Below the pieces are notes generated by a model. It had not been told where the DNA came from. It was given only the letters and a program-made list of their open reading frames with translations, and made no database searches. A DNA stretch of 64,000 nucleotides from Pseudomonas sp. efr-133-TYG-5 (GTDB lineage: Bacteria; Pseudomonadota; Gammaproteobacteria; Pseudomonadales; Pseudomonadaceae): the NCBI RefSeq assembly GCF_030209175.1, contig NZ_JARVSM010000001.1, positions 1,488,001 through 1,552,000 on the forward strand. Reading direction: 5' to 3'. Every line of letters begins with the position of its first letter. Position 1 is the stretch's first letter. A program made the position numbers and the translations under genes. Shown piece by piece: positions 25,203 to 33,455 of the stretch.

Positions 25203-26084
25203 TCAGCCCGCCAGCCTCACGTCGTAGCCCGTGCAGAACGCCGCCTGCGCTTTGGTAGGGGCCAAGTCCTGCCATCCCACCAGCTCCACCCGGGCAACGC
25301 CCGCAACGTGCAGTTGCGCGTCCACAGCAGAACGCGCGACCTCCACGCCCAACCGCTTGCGCGGGTTGATCCAGGCCGCCAACCGGCTTTTCGCCTCGGC
25401 CAAGCTGGCATCCGCTTCGGGGCCAGCGCTGGCCATGTGCAAAATGGCGTCAATCCGATAGCGGATCACCTGCGCACTTTGCACCGTGACGCGATCACCG
25501 ACCGGGCGCACGTCTTCGTCGTTTACGGCAGCAGCGACCGTGGCCAGCAACTCCGGCGAGGCCACACCCTCCCCGTCCGACCCCAGCACCGTTACCGTAA
25601 CGTAACAAGGCGCCGGGCTTTCGGCGGTGGCATCCGCCACCAATCCCGAGGCATTGCGTGCGTGCAGGATGTAGCTGTTACGCGGGCCCGCCGTGGAAAG
25701 GCCCTCATAGGCCAGCTGGATGCGCTCGCGAAACGGGTCATCCTCTTCCTTGACTTCCGGCACCGGCGGTACCGCTGCCGGGTCAGCGGCCTGAATAACC
25801 AGGCGCTTCAAATTGACATTGGCCCCCAGGTGATCGAGGTCACCGCCGCGCGCGTAAGCAAGGAGTAATGCCTTGCCGGCATCATTGACCCGGGCGCGGT
25901 TACCGACCTTGATATAGGCCCCCACCTCCAGCGTCTTGACCACCGGATCGCTCTCCAGCGAGGCCGTCCAGTTGCCGCCCATATAGCCGCGAAAGACGCC
26001 GAGCCCATCCTGATACACCTCTTCGAAGTCCAGAGGCTCCAGCACGGTCGGTGCCGGCAGTGACGACAGATCCCCGATATTCAT
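25203..26084 (-). CDS. P2 gpJ-like baseplate assembly protein
   Basis: The start at 26084 (MNIGDLSSLPAPTVLEPLDF) gives 293 aa. 'LLAYARGGDLDHLGANVNLKR' and 'ERIQLAYEGLSTAGPRNSYI' match the gpJ family of baseplate wedge proteins (T4 gp6-like). It overlaps gpW by 4 bp. The coding sequence holds one GTTACCGTAACG element at 25590. Confidence 0.94.
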   Translation of the reverse strand: MNIGDLSSLPAPTVLEPLDFEEVYQDGLGVFRGYMGGNWTASLESDPVVKTLEVGAYIKVGNRARVNDAGKALLLAYARGGDLDHLGANVNLKRLVIQAADPAAVPPVPEVKEEDDPFRERIQLAYEGLSTAGPRNSYILHARNASGLVADATAESPAPCYVTVTVLGSDGEGVASPELLATVAAAVNDEDVRPVGDRVTVQSAQVIRYRIDAILHMASAGPEADASLAEAKSRLAAWINPRKRLGVEVARSAVDAQLHVAGVARVELVGWQDLAPTKAQAAFCTGYDVRLAG

Positions 26085-26407
26085 ACGGCCACCTCTAGCG
26101 TGACGCTGTCGCCCAGGTAGACCCCGGCGATTTGCAGATTGATTTGCCCGCCAATCACGGAAATGACCCGCACCTGATCCAGCTTCAAGCGCGGCTCCCA
26201 ACGCTCCAGCGCACGGGCAATTTCAGCCTGTACGGCACTCACCCACCCGGCATTGACGGGCAAGTCAATAAACCGCCGTAGACCGCAGCCGTACTCGGGC
26301 CGATGCCGGCGGCTGCCCAGCGGCGTGCCGAGAATGTCCGCGATGGATTGCCGCAAATGAGCGATGCCGGAAATGGGTTGGCCGGTGTGGCGATCCATTC
26401 CGATCAT
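26081..26407 (-). CDS. P2 gpW / T4 gp25-like baseplate protein
   Basis: This 108-aa protein has the gp25-type pattern 'HLRQSIADILGTPLGSRRHRPEYGCGLRRFID' region and 'RWEPRLKLDQVRV'. It forms the sheath-proximal part of the baseplate wedge. It is coupled to gpJ by an ATGA-type overlap. Confidence 0.93.
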   Translation of the reverse strand: MIGMDRHTGQPISGIAHLRQSIADILGTPLGSRRHRPEYGCGLRRFIDLPVNAGWVSAVQAEIARALERWEPRLKLDQVRVISVIGGQINLQIAGVYLGDSVTLEVAV

Positions 26408-26412
26408 CTAAG

Positions 26413-26664
26413 TCACTCCTTGAACGGCTCGAATTCGTCGCTGGCTTTCAGGAACTTCACAGCGTCGCTGTCGGACGCCGGCACCTCGACGATCGCCTTA
26501 CAGACCGGATACGAGCGATCGGTGCCAGGGACGATCAGCAAGCGCGAGGTGTACAGTTTGTCGCGGAACTTCAAGGAATCCGGACCTGAAAACGCCGGTG
26601 TTCCCGTCACCAGTTCAGCGGTGCTCTGTCCCTCGGGGATAGAGGTTTCAACGATCTTGGCCAT
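26413..26664 (-). CDS. small phage protein of unknown function in the baseplate cluster
   Basis: The start at 26664 (MAKIVETSIPEGQS, with GGAG upstream) gives 83 aa; the frame extends upstream past a terminator and is not used there. It is a compact mixed alpha/beta protein without a motif I know, lying between gpV and gpW. Confidence 0.7.
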   Translation of the reverse strand: MAKIVETSIPEGQSTAELVTGTPAFSGPDSLKFRDKLYTSRLLIVPGTDRSYPVCKAIVEVPASDSDAVKFLKASDEFEPFKE

Positions 26665-26679
26665 GTGTTTCTCCAGGCG

Positions 26680-26704
26680 TAAAAAAACCCGCACTCGGCG
26701 GGTT
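26680..26704 (-). terminator. terminator hairpin between gpV and the small protein gene
   Basis: On the minus strand ACCCGCCGAGTGCGGGT is followed by seven T, a compact strong terminator in the middle of the late operon. Confidence 0.7.
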
Positions 26705-26716
26705 GTCTGATTGAAT

Positions 26717-27283
26717 TTAATGCGTGTGGTGATTGCTATTGCCGCCGGCATCAATGATTGCGCCAGCACTGGTGATGCCCTTGGTGACGTGCAACGCCCC
26801 CTCGATCATCACCGCCGCTTTCATGTTGATAGTGGCCGCCGTTACCGTAACGGCACTGTCAGTCACGACCGCCTCTGTGCTGCCGACCTTGATCGTCACG
26901 GTGCCGCTGGGCAGGGTGACGGTGTAGCTCTTGGCCTGCCAGTCGTAGACCAGCGAGCCACCATCGTCGAACCGCCAGACCTCGACGTGATCGCGGTTAT
27001 CCGGTGGCGGGCCGGCATTGCCATACAAGCCCGGTACAAATGTGCCTTGCGAGACGTCACCGCTGGGACTGATCAAAGCACCCTGCTCACCCAACGACGG
27101 CGCCCGCCAGTGCCGGGCCTTGCCGGCGGCGATGCTGTGCCAGCGCACCCAGGCGCTGACCCATTCGCCGTCCGATACTCGACACACCGGCGGAGACGCT
27201 GCCAGATCCACCGCCACCACATAACAACTCTTGATCGCTCCCGCGATCATCCGGTCATGCTGAGCACCTGTGTAGCCGCTCAC
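26717..27283 (-). CDS. P2 gpV-like baseplate spike protein
   Basis: This 188-aa protein has an OB-fold-like N-terminal half ('VCRVSDGEWVSAWVRWHSIAAGKARHW', 'GEQGALISPSGDVSQGTFVPG') and a beta-helical spike ending 'GGNSNHHTH'. The His pair at the tip probably binds iron, as in P2 gpV. It begins the P2-like tail block. Confidence 0.93.
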   Translation of the reverse strand: MSGYTGAQHDRMIAGAIKSCYVVAVDLAASPPVCRVSDGEWVSAWVRWHSIAAGKARHWRAPSLGEQGALISPSGDVSQGTFVPGLYGNAGPPPDNRDHVEVWRFDDGGSLVYDWQAKSYTVTLPSGTVTIKVGSTEAVVTDSAVTVTAATINMKAAVMIEGALHVTKGITSAGAIIDAGGNSNHHTH

Positions 27284-27789
27284 ATTTCCTCCGCAGGGAC
27301 AAAGTCCTCTTTGGCGTCATTGTTGAACCCGAACAATATTGACTGCTGGTCTGGCCAAGGCCATTCCTCGACTCCGAGGTATACCTGCTGGGTCCATTCC
27401 ACCAGCCATACGGTGTAGCCATCCAAGTGCGGCTGGGTCCAATCCTGCAGCGCCTGAACGAATTCGGCTGGCTCAACTGGCAAACCCCAGGTCTGCGCTC
27501 GCAGCATCACGGCCAGTTGAGTGGCCAAGTGCACAGCCTGCTGGTGATGGTATGGCTTGATCGGGTCAACGATGATGCGAGCCTCGAACTTGCAGACCAA
27601 TGACGTCTCACCGGTACCGGGATCGGTGCCGGGTTCGATCTCGGCCAACTCCAGAAAAACCGCCGGCAAAAGCACGCGGTCAGCGATATTCGGCCAGGCC
27701 ATGACCGACGCCACACCTTGCAGGTGCATGCTCAGTTGCTGTTCAACCGCCCGATAAAGCTGGTCCAGGGTAAAAGGTTCGTCAGACAT
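27280..27789 (-). CDS. phage tail protein, possible tail terminator
   Basis: The start at 27789 (MSDEPFTLDQLYRAVEQQL) gives 169 aa. 'VFLELAEIEPGTDPGTGETSLVCKFEARIIV' resembles tail-completion or terminator proteins of other Pseudomonas myophages, but I do not recognise it firmly. It overlaps gpV by 4 bp and the gpZ-like gene by 8 bp. Confidence 0.7.
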   Translation of the reverse strand: MSDEPFTLDQLYRAVEQQLSMHLQGVASVMAWPNIADRVLLPAVFLELAEIEPGTDPGTGETSLVCKFEARIIVDPIKPYHHQQAVHLATQLAVMLRAQTWGLPVEPAEFVQALQDWTQPHLDGYTVWLVEWTQQVYLGVEEWPWPDQQSILFGFNNDAKEDFVPAEEM

Positions 27790-28447
27790 TCCCGATCCTC
27801 TTGAGGTACTTCTGCAGCTCGAAATTAAGTTCCTGTTTGAGGATCTCCAGCAGGCGCTCATCCGCTTTTTTTACCCAGCTTTCGAAGTGCGGTCGGGCTT
27901 GTTCCAGCGACACCTTGGCCTTGACCAGCGGGAAACGACTACCGTTTTCGGCGACCCACCCAGAACTCGGCCCGCGACCGGGCGATACTGTGCTGTCGGG
28001 GTAGTCGTTCGCATTGAAATGCTTGCTGGCTGTACGGATCCAGATGTCGGGCTTGTTGCCGTAGACCTTCTTGAGAAAGGCCCCCTGGTAACGCCGCCCC
28101 GCCACCGAGACACCGCTGCCGGCTTGCCGCGCGCGGCCGATCCGACTGGACTCGATGGCATTCAAACCAAACCACAGTTTGCCGCTCGCGGCCCCGCCAG
28201 AAACCGGATAGCTGCGCAACCGCTGACGTACCGCCGCAACAGCAATGCGCTCCGACCGGCTGACCGCTCGGGCAATATGAGTGCGCAACCAGCCCAACGT
28301 CTTGTTGATCGCGCGCCGATGCGCCGCTGCAGCCGCTTTCGGTACCACCTTGGCAAAATCCTGGAACGCCTGAAAGTCTGCGGCCGAAGACTGGATGGAG
28401 ATCATCCCGCCCCCGGCCGAGGGTTTGAAATAGCTACCGACGGTCAT
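27782..28447 (-). CDS. prophage minor tail protein Z-like
   Basis: This 221-aa basic protein matches the gpZ family: 'AHRRAINKTLGWLRTHIARAVSR', 'GLNAIESSRIGRARQ', 'SGVSVAGRRYQGAFL'. In lambda gpZ completes the tail connector. It overlaps the FII-like gene by 4 bp. Confidence 0.8.
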   Translation of the reverse strand: MTVGSYFKPSAGGGMISIQSSAADFQAFQDFAKVVPKAAAAAHRRAINKTLGWLRTHIARAVSRSERIAVAAVRQRLRSYPVSGGAASGKLWFGLNAIESSRIGRARQAGSGVSVAGRRYQGAFLKKVYGNKPDIWIRTASKHFNANDYPDSTVSPGRGPSSGWVAENGSRFPLVKAKVSLEQARPHFESWVKKADERLLEILKQELNFELQKYLKRIGNV

Positions 28448-28758
28448 GGGCGTAACCTCAAGATGAGTGCGACCAGGCCGTCACCGCTCGGCTCTAGCTG
28501 CACCAGGTCGTAGTCACCGCCGCCATCCATAGCGGGCAACTCGATGCTGACCTGCATACCCTGCTCTAGCCCCTGCGAATCGCAGACTCGGATCTCGAAA
28601 CGAGGCTCACGCAGCCCGGTGTTAAGTTTGCCAAACTTGGGCTGCAACCAGGGTGCAGAAAAGAAGCCGGTGACATCTCGACCGCCGACCATTGCCGTAT
28701 CGCCCAGGCCATCCAGAATCAAGACATCCATGTCGTCGCTCAATTCGCGAAAGCCCAT
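28444..28758 (-). CDS. head-tail attachment protein, lambda FII-like
   Basis: ATG 28758 overlaps the stop of the preceding gene (TGATG) and gives 104 aa. 'VLILDGLGDTAMVGGRDVTGFF', 'FEIRVCDSQGLEQGMQV' and the closing 'GDGLVALILRLRP' agree with the small beta-barrel gpFII family that joins head and tail. Its place between capsid and tail genes supports this. Confidence 0.75.
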   Translation of the reverse strand: MGFRELSDDMDVLILDGLGDTAMVGGRDVTGFFSAPWLQPKFGKLNTGLREPRFEIRVCDSQGLEQGMQVSIELPAMDGGGDYDLVQLEPSGDGLVALILRLRP

Positions 28759-28976
28759 CACTCACCGCCGCGGTCGTCGCTTTCATCGGCAACGTCAGGC
28801 TGTTGGCTCAGCAGATCTCGTGCTCGCGGATCCTTGAGCGGGGCAATACGCCCCTCAGCGAGTAATGATTCCTCGATTTCTTTGTTCGGCGGACTGTATG
28901 GCTCGCCCTTTACGACAACGACGCGGCCGTCCTGCACGCAACCATCGATGACCAGAAATTCGGCTTTTTTGGCCAT
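28758..28976 (-). CDS. small phage head protein, unknown
   Basis: The start at 28976 (MAKKAEFLVIDGCVQDGRV) gives 72 aa. It is acidic at the C terminus and has no known motif. It lies one base after the capsid gene, in the place lambda uses for FI, which aids DNA packaging; the sequence alone does not prove equivalence. Confidence 0.65.
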   Translation of the reverse strand: MAKKAEFLVIDGCVQDGRVVVVKGEPYSPPNKEIEESLLAEGRIAPLKDPRARDLLSQQPDVADESDDRGGE

Positions 28977-28977
28977 G

Positions 28978-30006
28978 TCACACCACCTTGGCGTAAATGA
29001 AAGCATCAGGTTCGAGCAGACCAGCCAGTGCCGCACTTTGCAGCTTCAGCCAACGAGCGCTTGGCTCCTGGGTCACCCAGCTTTTTGGGAATCGCGCCGC
29101 CTCGACTAAGCCACTTTCGACAGCCTCAAGATCTTGAATAGCGCCGTACAGCATGGCATTGCGTGTCGACGTCGAGCCGAGAATCAAGCCACCGGCCGGG
29201 ATCATCGGCTGTTCGGCATCGTCGTCATCCAGGTACCACTCGTCATAGCCATAGAGGTCGACACCGGGATCATTCAAATAACCGAGGTAGGTCACACCGT
29301 CGGGCAACTCTTCGGGTTTGATCAACCCCATATCCACCCGGCGAGTATTGAGTTGCTTCATCACGGTTGCATTGGACTGGAAGGCATCAAGTGCTTCACC
29401 ACTCATGGCGACCGTGTTGGCTGTGCGTCCGGAGTCCTTGGCGATTTTGCGTTTCCAGCCACGCAGATTAGCGATAGGGTCGCCGTCAGAACTGTTCCAT
29501 TGCCCGCTGCCCAGGCTGATTTTGTGATCACTGGACATCAGGAAGTCGATGGTGTCGTCCACCCCTTCACCAATTACGCGCACCTTGCCGGTGGTGAGGG
29601 CTTGGGCACACATCCATTCCTCACGGCGCACGATCTCGTCGTCTAAGTCACGCAAATCCTTGCCAAGCAACTGACCTGCCCGCTCCAATGGCGTACGCGA
29701 GGAAAACGGGTTGTCACCGGCCGAGCGCTTGAGCACCAACTCGGCAGTGGTTTCGCGCTTGGGTTGGATGTAAGGCGGGGTGTAGTTGCTGGTGGTATAA
29801 CCCTCACGCAACGACACACTGCCAGGTAGACGAGGGTGGACGAAGGGCGCCATTTTTCGCTTGCCCTTGATAATGTCGATGTCGACCGTTTTGGTCGGGA
29901 ATGTCACTGGGCTGCCACCGTTGAAAAACGTGTTCAACAGAAAACGGCGTGCAGTCGGCATCTGCTCGACCGCTTCGAGCATGGTGCGGGTATCAAAAAT
30001 ATCCAT
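28978..30006 (-). CDS. major capsid protein, lambda gpE family
   Basis: At 342 aa it matches gpE (341 aa). 'FDTRTMLEAVEQMPTARRFLLNTFF', 'PFVHPRLPGSVSLREGYTT' and the C-terminal 'DLEAVESGLVEAARFPKSW' are gpE family features. It builds the head shell together with the decoration protein encoded just upstream. Confidence 0.95.
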   Translation of the reverse strand: MDIFDTRTMLEAVEQMPTARRFLLNTFFNGGSPVTFPTKTVDIDIIKGKRKMAPFVHPRLPGSVSLREGYTTSNYTPPYIQPKRETTAELVLKRSAGDNPFSSRTPLERAGQLLGKDLRDLDDEIVRREEWMCAQALTTGKVRVIGEGVDDTIDFLMSSDHKISLGSGQWNSSDGDPIANLRGWKRKIAKDSGRTANTVAMSGEALDAFQSNATVMKQLNTRRVDMGLIKPEELPDGVTYLGYLNDPGVDLYGYDEWYLDDDDAEQPMIPAGGLILGSTSTRNAMLYGAIQDLEAVESGLVEAARFPKSWVTQEPSARWLKLQSAALAGLLEPDAFIYAKVV

Positions 30007-30018
30007 TTATAACTCCGA

Positions 30019-30369
30019 TTAACGAACGAACAGGCTCAAGGCACGTAGCGCAGCTTTCGCCTGCACCAGGGTGAAGCCCTCGCCGAGTGTGAGTTGGGTG
30101 GCCAGCACTTCGCCGGTCAGGCGGATAGGCGCAATCTGAGCGCCTTTGGTCGAATCGGTGGCCAGATCGAGGATTGCCACTGGCGCCTCGGAGCCATCAG
30201 TTGCTGCTGCTTTGGCCAGGACAAACTCACCACTGGTTTTCACCTGACCGAGGACCGCGCCACGGTTGAGTTTCTGTCCGGCGGCGATCACGGCGTTTTC
30301 GATGATCACCGGAAAGTCGCCCGCCGACAGTTGGTCGGGCACATAGGTTTGGCGTTCAGGGTTACTCAT
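30019..30369 (-). CDS. head decoration protein, lambda gpD family
   Basis: The start at 30369 (MSNPERQTYVPDQLSAGD) gives 116 aa, as in gpD. 'IAAGQKLNRGAVLGQ' and 'APVAILDLATDSTKGAQIAPI' match the trimeric shell-stabilising protein. It lies between the protease and capsid genes as in lambda. Confidence 0.92.
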   Translation of the reverse strand: MSNPERQTYVPDQLSAGDFPVIIENAVIAAGQKLNRGAVLGQVKTSGEFVLAKAAATDGSEAPVAILDLATDSTKGAQIAPIRLTGEVLATQLTLGEGFTLVQAKAALRALSLFVR

Positions 30370-30381
30370 GAGGTTCTCCAA

Positions 30382-30783
30382 TCAGCGGCGCGAAGCGCCT
30401 TCAACAATGGCGTTCACAACCGCTTTGCGTTCACCCTGAGCCGCATCGCCCGTTGGAATGGACGTCGATGCGCCGGTTGCATCGGCCTTGATCGCGCTCA
30501 GTGAGATACCGCGATCTTGCGCCGCCTTAAACAACTGCAGAGCGGTGGCCTCAACGGAGGTACCGGCGTCGATGGCTGCGGCAATCTCAGTCTCGAAGCC
30601 CTTGCTGGCCATGGCGTTGATGCCGGTGATGCGCTGCCGCTCGGCGGTGGCACCCTCCTCACGGCTTTGCGTGCGAATACTCTCAAGATCAGGTTGACTG
30701 GCTTGAGCGATCTCGATGGTTTGCGGATCTGTGCCGGCGGCCAGCGCCTCGCGCAACTCCGCCGTGCTGCTGACGGTGGTCAT
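30382..30783 (-). CDS. nested scaffolding protein, Nu3-like internal start
   Basis: Within the protease gene, Met278 (ATG at 30783) is preceded by GAGGAAA at a good distance. It would give a 133-aa in-frame product (MTTVSSTAELREAL onward) consisting of the helical scaffold domain alone. Lambda makes Nu3 in the same way from gene C. Confidence 0.6.
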   Translation of the reverse strand: MTTVSSTAELREALAAGTDPQTIEIAQASQPDLESIRTQSREEGATAERQRITGINAMASKGFETEIAAAIDAGTSVEATALQLFKAAQDRGISLSAIKADATGASTSIPTGDAAQGERKAVVNAIVEGASRR

Positions 30784-31614
30784 GTTGTATTTCCTCGGTT
30801 GTGTTGCGGCCTGTTTGGCCAGTTCAGTGATCAATGTTTCGAGTGAGCCAAGGCGATGAGCCAAGCCGGAGTCGACGGCGGCTACGCCGACACGCAAACC
30901 GCCGAAGTCGCCCATTTCAGGAACGCGCTTCGGTTCCACGCCCAGGTTGCGGGCCACCTTGGCCACGAACACGTCGCCCATGGCGTCGACCGTCTCGCCA
31001 ACCTTGGCCCGGCCCTCTTCGGTGGACAGATCCACGCGCTTGTTAGGCGCGTTACGGCTGACAATCTGGTAGCGCTTGCGACCGTTGGCTTCCTCACCGC
31101 CGACCACCGCTTCAACGACCACACCGATGCTGCCGGCGAGCGCGGTCTCGTCGATGACGATCTCGCTGGCAGCAGATGCAATCCAATAAGCTGCGCTGGC
31201 CCCGGTACCGCCGATGTAAGCGACGATGCGCTTACGGTCACGGGCAGCATGGATTTGGTCCGCCAGCTCGTTGATGCCAGCTGCTACGCCGCCAGGACTG
31301 TCAATGTTCAGGATGATTGCGTTGACCTTGGGATCATCCAGCGCCGTTTGCAGGTCGGTGGCCAGCACCTGAGTACTAGTCGCGCCACTGATCTCGGTGA
31401 AGAGATTGGCGTAACGAAACACCGGGCCGACCACCGGAATGATGGCCACGCCATTGCGCACACTGACGGTACGACTGTTATCCAGCCGCTTGCCTGTGCG
31501 CGTTTCCAGCGCTGCCGGATCGCCCATCCGATCTGCAATGGTCAGCAGGTTTTCCAGGGCGCCAGGCAGCATCAGCCAGGGCTGCGATGCAGCCAGCTCA
31601 AATGCGCGGGGCAT
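30382..31614 (-). CDS. prohead protease, S49 family, fused to scaffold (lambda gpC/Nu3-like)
   Basis: This 410-aa protein has an N-terminal SppA-like serine protease: 'NIDSPGGVAAG' (104-112), Ser140 in 'GGTGASAAYWIA' as nucleophile and Lys192 in 'APNKRVDL' as likely base. The C-terminal 133 residues are a helical scaffold domain. It should cut scaffold and portal proteins during prohead maturation. Confidence 0.92.
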   Translation of the reverse strand: MPRAFELAASQPWLMLPGALENLLTIADRMGDPAALETRTGKRLDNSRTVSVRNGVAIIPVVGPVFRYANLFTEISGATSTQVLATDLQTALDDPKVNAIILNIDSPGGVAAGINELADQIHAARDRKRIVAYIGGTGASAAYWIASAASEIVIDETALAGSIGVVVEAVVGGEEANGRKRYQIVSRNAPNKRVDLSTEEGRAKVGETVDAMGDVFVAKVARNLGVEPKRVPEMGDFGGLRVGVAAVDSGLAHRLGSLETLITELAKQAATQPRKYNMTTVSSTAELREALAAGTDPQTIEIAQASQPDLESIRTQSREEGATAERQRITGINAMASKGFETEIAAAIDAGTSVEATALQLFKAAQDRGISLSAIKADATGASTSIPTGDAAQGERKAVVNAIVEGASRR

Positions 31615-31616
31615 GG

Positions 31617-33227
31617 TTAGTCCTCGTTGGGGTTATTGGGCGGTGAAGTTTCTTGTTCGCGCCCCTTGGGCAGGACGTGCAAGCCATCCTTGCGGCGTTG
31701 TTCGACTTCGCGGACGCGCTGTCGGTACACCTGCTGCCACGGCTCGCCGGTCATTGCAGCGGTTTCCAGCGTTTCATTGCTGACGCCGATTTCAATGCGC
31801 TTGCCGGCGGCGTTAGCCTCCTTGAGTTCATCGATAGCGCCACGGGCCGGACCGATCCAAATCGCTTGGCAGTAAGCTTTGCGTTTGGCCGGATCGGCGT
31901 ATCCCGGCAACTTGATCAACCCCCTCGCCACCGCTTCATCAATCAGCAGCTCTCGACTGGGCTGACAGAAGTCACAGATCAGCCACCAGCGGCGCAGGCT
32001 GTAGAACCGCCACGCCTGCAACATCGCGGCACGTGCTGCGCTGTAGCTGCTGCTGTAATGCAGCAACAGCTCTTCCATCGGCTGCTCGAGCGCGGCACCG
32101 ATTTCCTTGACAACTGCGGTAAAGAACGGATCGAACTGCGCGTTGGGTCGCGCGGGGTTTGCGATCACCGGTTCCTCGCCTTGGCCCAGATCGACGATCG
32201 CGCCCTCGCCTAAGGCCAGCTCACCATCGCCGGTGGTGTCACCACCAACGCCGTCACCTTCATTGGCCAGCGCCGTCAGCGGTAGGTTGCCGACCTGAAA
32301 GTCATTGGTCTTTTTGATGAACACGGTAAACATCGCTGAGATCACCGCCGCCATCAGCTCGGCACTGCTGTAGCGCTCCAACTTCTGCAGTGGCTCCAGC
32401 ACCGGAGCCAAATAGGGCGCGCCACGCTTTTGCCCTGGCCGCTCCTTGTCTGCCATGACGTGCATCACTCGGCGCCGGCCAGTGGCTTCTCCGAAAGCCG
32501 GCAACCGTTCCCACTTAAGCGCTTGGCCGGAGGTGTATTCGTTCTGGTACCCGCTGCAGACGTGATATGCCAACGGCGCACCGAACTGGTCAAACTCGAC
32601 ACCGTCCACCAGGTTAGCGCCGTCCAGCTGCCCGGCCGGGTTGCAAACCCGGTCTGACTCGATCAGTTGCAGTCGGGTACTGAACACACATCCAGGGCGC
32701 TCATCGTCGGGACTGGCCACCAATACATCACCGCCTACCATCGACGATATCAACACCAGTGCCTGCAGTTGGTAGTGATTGAGCGAGGCCTCGGCGTCAC
32801 ATTCCCGCGGGTCATCGGCATACAACGACCACAAACGATCGAGCTGAGCGTTGATTGCATCGGCCTGCAGTTCGTCAAGACCAAGGGCGTCATGATCGAT
32901 CTGTGCACGACAAACCAGTCCGGTGCCGACGACATTGGTTCGCAAACGAGTGATTGCAGCACGGGCGATCAGGTGATTGCGCATGGCATCCCGCGAGCGA
33001 GCCACCAGCATTCGCCGCTCATTCTGGTCGAGATCCCGACGCGGGCTCCCGAGGCCGGGTATCCAGCTAGCCATACTTCGCAGCACCCGGGAGGCACCGC
33101 GCCACCGAGTCTCAACACCACCACCGCCGCCCTGAGCGACGATAGGCCGGGCTTCGTTTGCCGACTTGGCGAGCTTGATTGCCTCACGCATCAGCAACTC
33201 GGCCGGGTCTTTCCGAAAAAATCCCAT
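31617..33227 (-). CDS. portal protein, lambda gpB family
   Basis: This 536-aa protein matches gpB in length. 'NERRMLVARSRDAMRNHLIARAAI', 'VLISSMVGGDVLVA' and 'AALEQPMEELLLHYSSSYSAARAAMLQAWRFY' are lambda-type portal features. It forms the dodecameric gate for DNA packaging. Confidence 0.95.
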   Translation of the reverse strand: MGFFRKDPAELLMREAIKLAKSANEARPIVAQGGGGGVETRWRGASRVLRSMASWIPGLGSPRRDLDQNERRMLVARSRDAMRNHLIARAAITRLRTNVVGTGLVCRAQIDHDALGLDELQADAINAQLDRLWSLYADDPRECDAEASLNHYQLQALVLISSMVGGDVLVASPDDERPGCVFSTRLQLIESDRVCNPAGQLDGANLVDGVEFDQFGAPLAYHVCSGYQNEYTSGQALKWERLPAFGEATGRRRVMHVMADKERPGQKRGAPYLAPVLEPLQKLERYSSAELMAAVISAMFTVFIKKTNDFQVGNLPLTALANEGDGVGGDTTGDGELALGEGAIVDLGQGEEPVIANPARPNAQFDPFFTAVVKEIGAALEQPMEELLLHYSSSYSAARAAMLQAWRFYSLRRWWLICDFCQPSRELLIDEAVARGLIKLPGYADPAKRKAYCQAIWIGPARGAIDELKEANAAGKRIEIGVSNETLETAAMTGEPWQQVYRQRVREVEQRRKDGLHVLPKGREQETSPPNNPNED

Positions 33228-33229
33228 AG

Positions 33230-33445
33230 TCAGATCTTCATGTATGAGATGCGGTTACGGCCGCGCCCCTGTTGTTGGGCCTGTTCCAGCGCGACCTCCT
33301 TGGCGTATTGCTGTTCCAGCAGGCGAAGGCTGTTCAGCTCTGCACGGTACAATTCGCGATCCGCACGGCGCAGGCGCTGGCCTTTCCTGAGGACGTCAGA
33401 AATCGCCGCCCGGACTTCCGCGAGGCGCTGTTGTGCGTCTGTCAT
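33230..33445 (-). CDS. head-tail joining protein, lambda gpW family
   Basis: The start at 33445 (MTDAQQRLAEVRAAISDVL) gives 71 aa, close to the 68 aa of lambda gpW. Basic helices and the C-terminal 'GRGRNRISYMKI' are as in the family. It lies between terminase and portal genes, the lambda order. Confidence 0.9.
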   Translation of the reverse strand: MTDAQQRLAEVRAAISDVLRKGQRLRRADRELYRAELNSLRLLEQQYAKEVALEQAQQQGRGRNRISYMKI

Positions 33446-33455
33446 GTTTGTTTTC

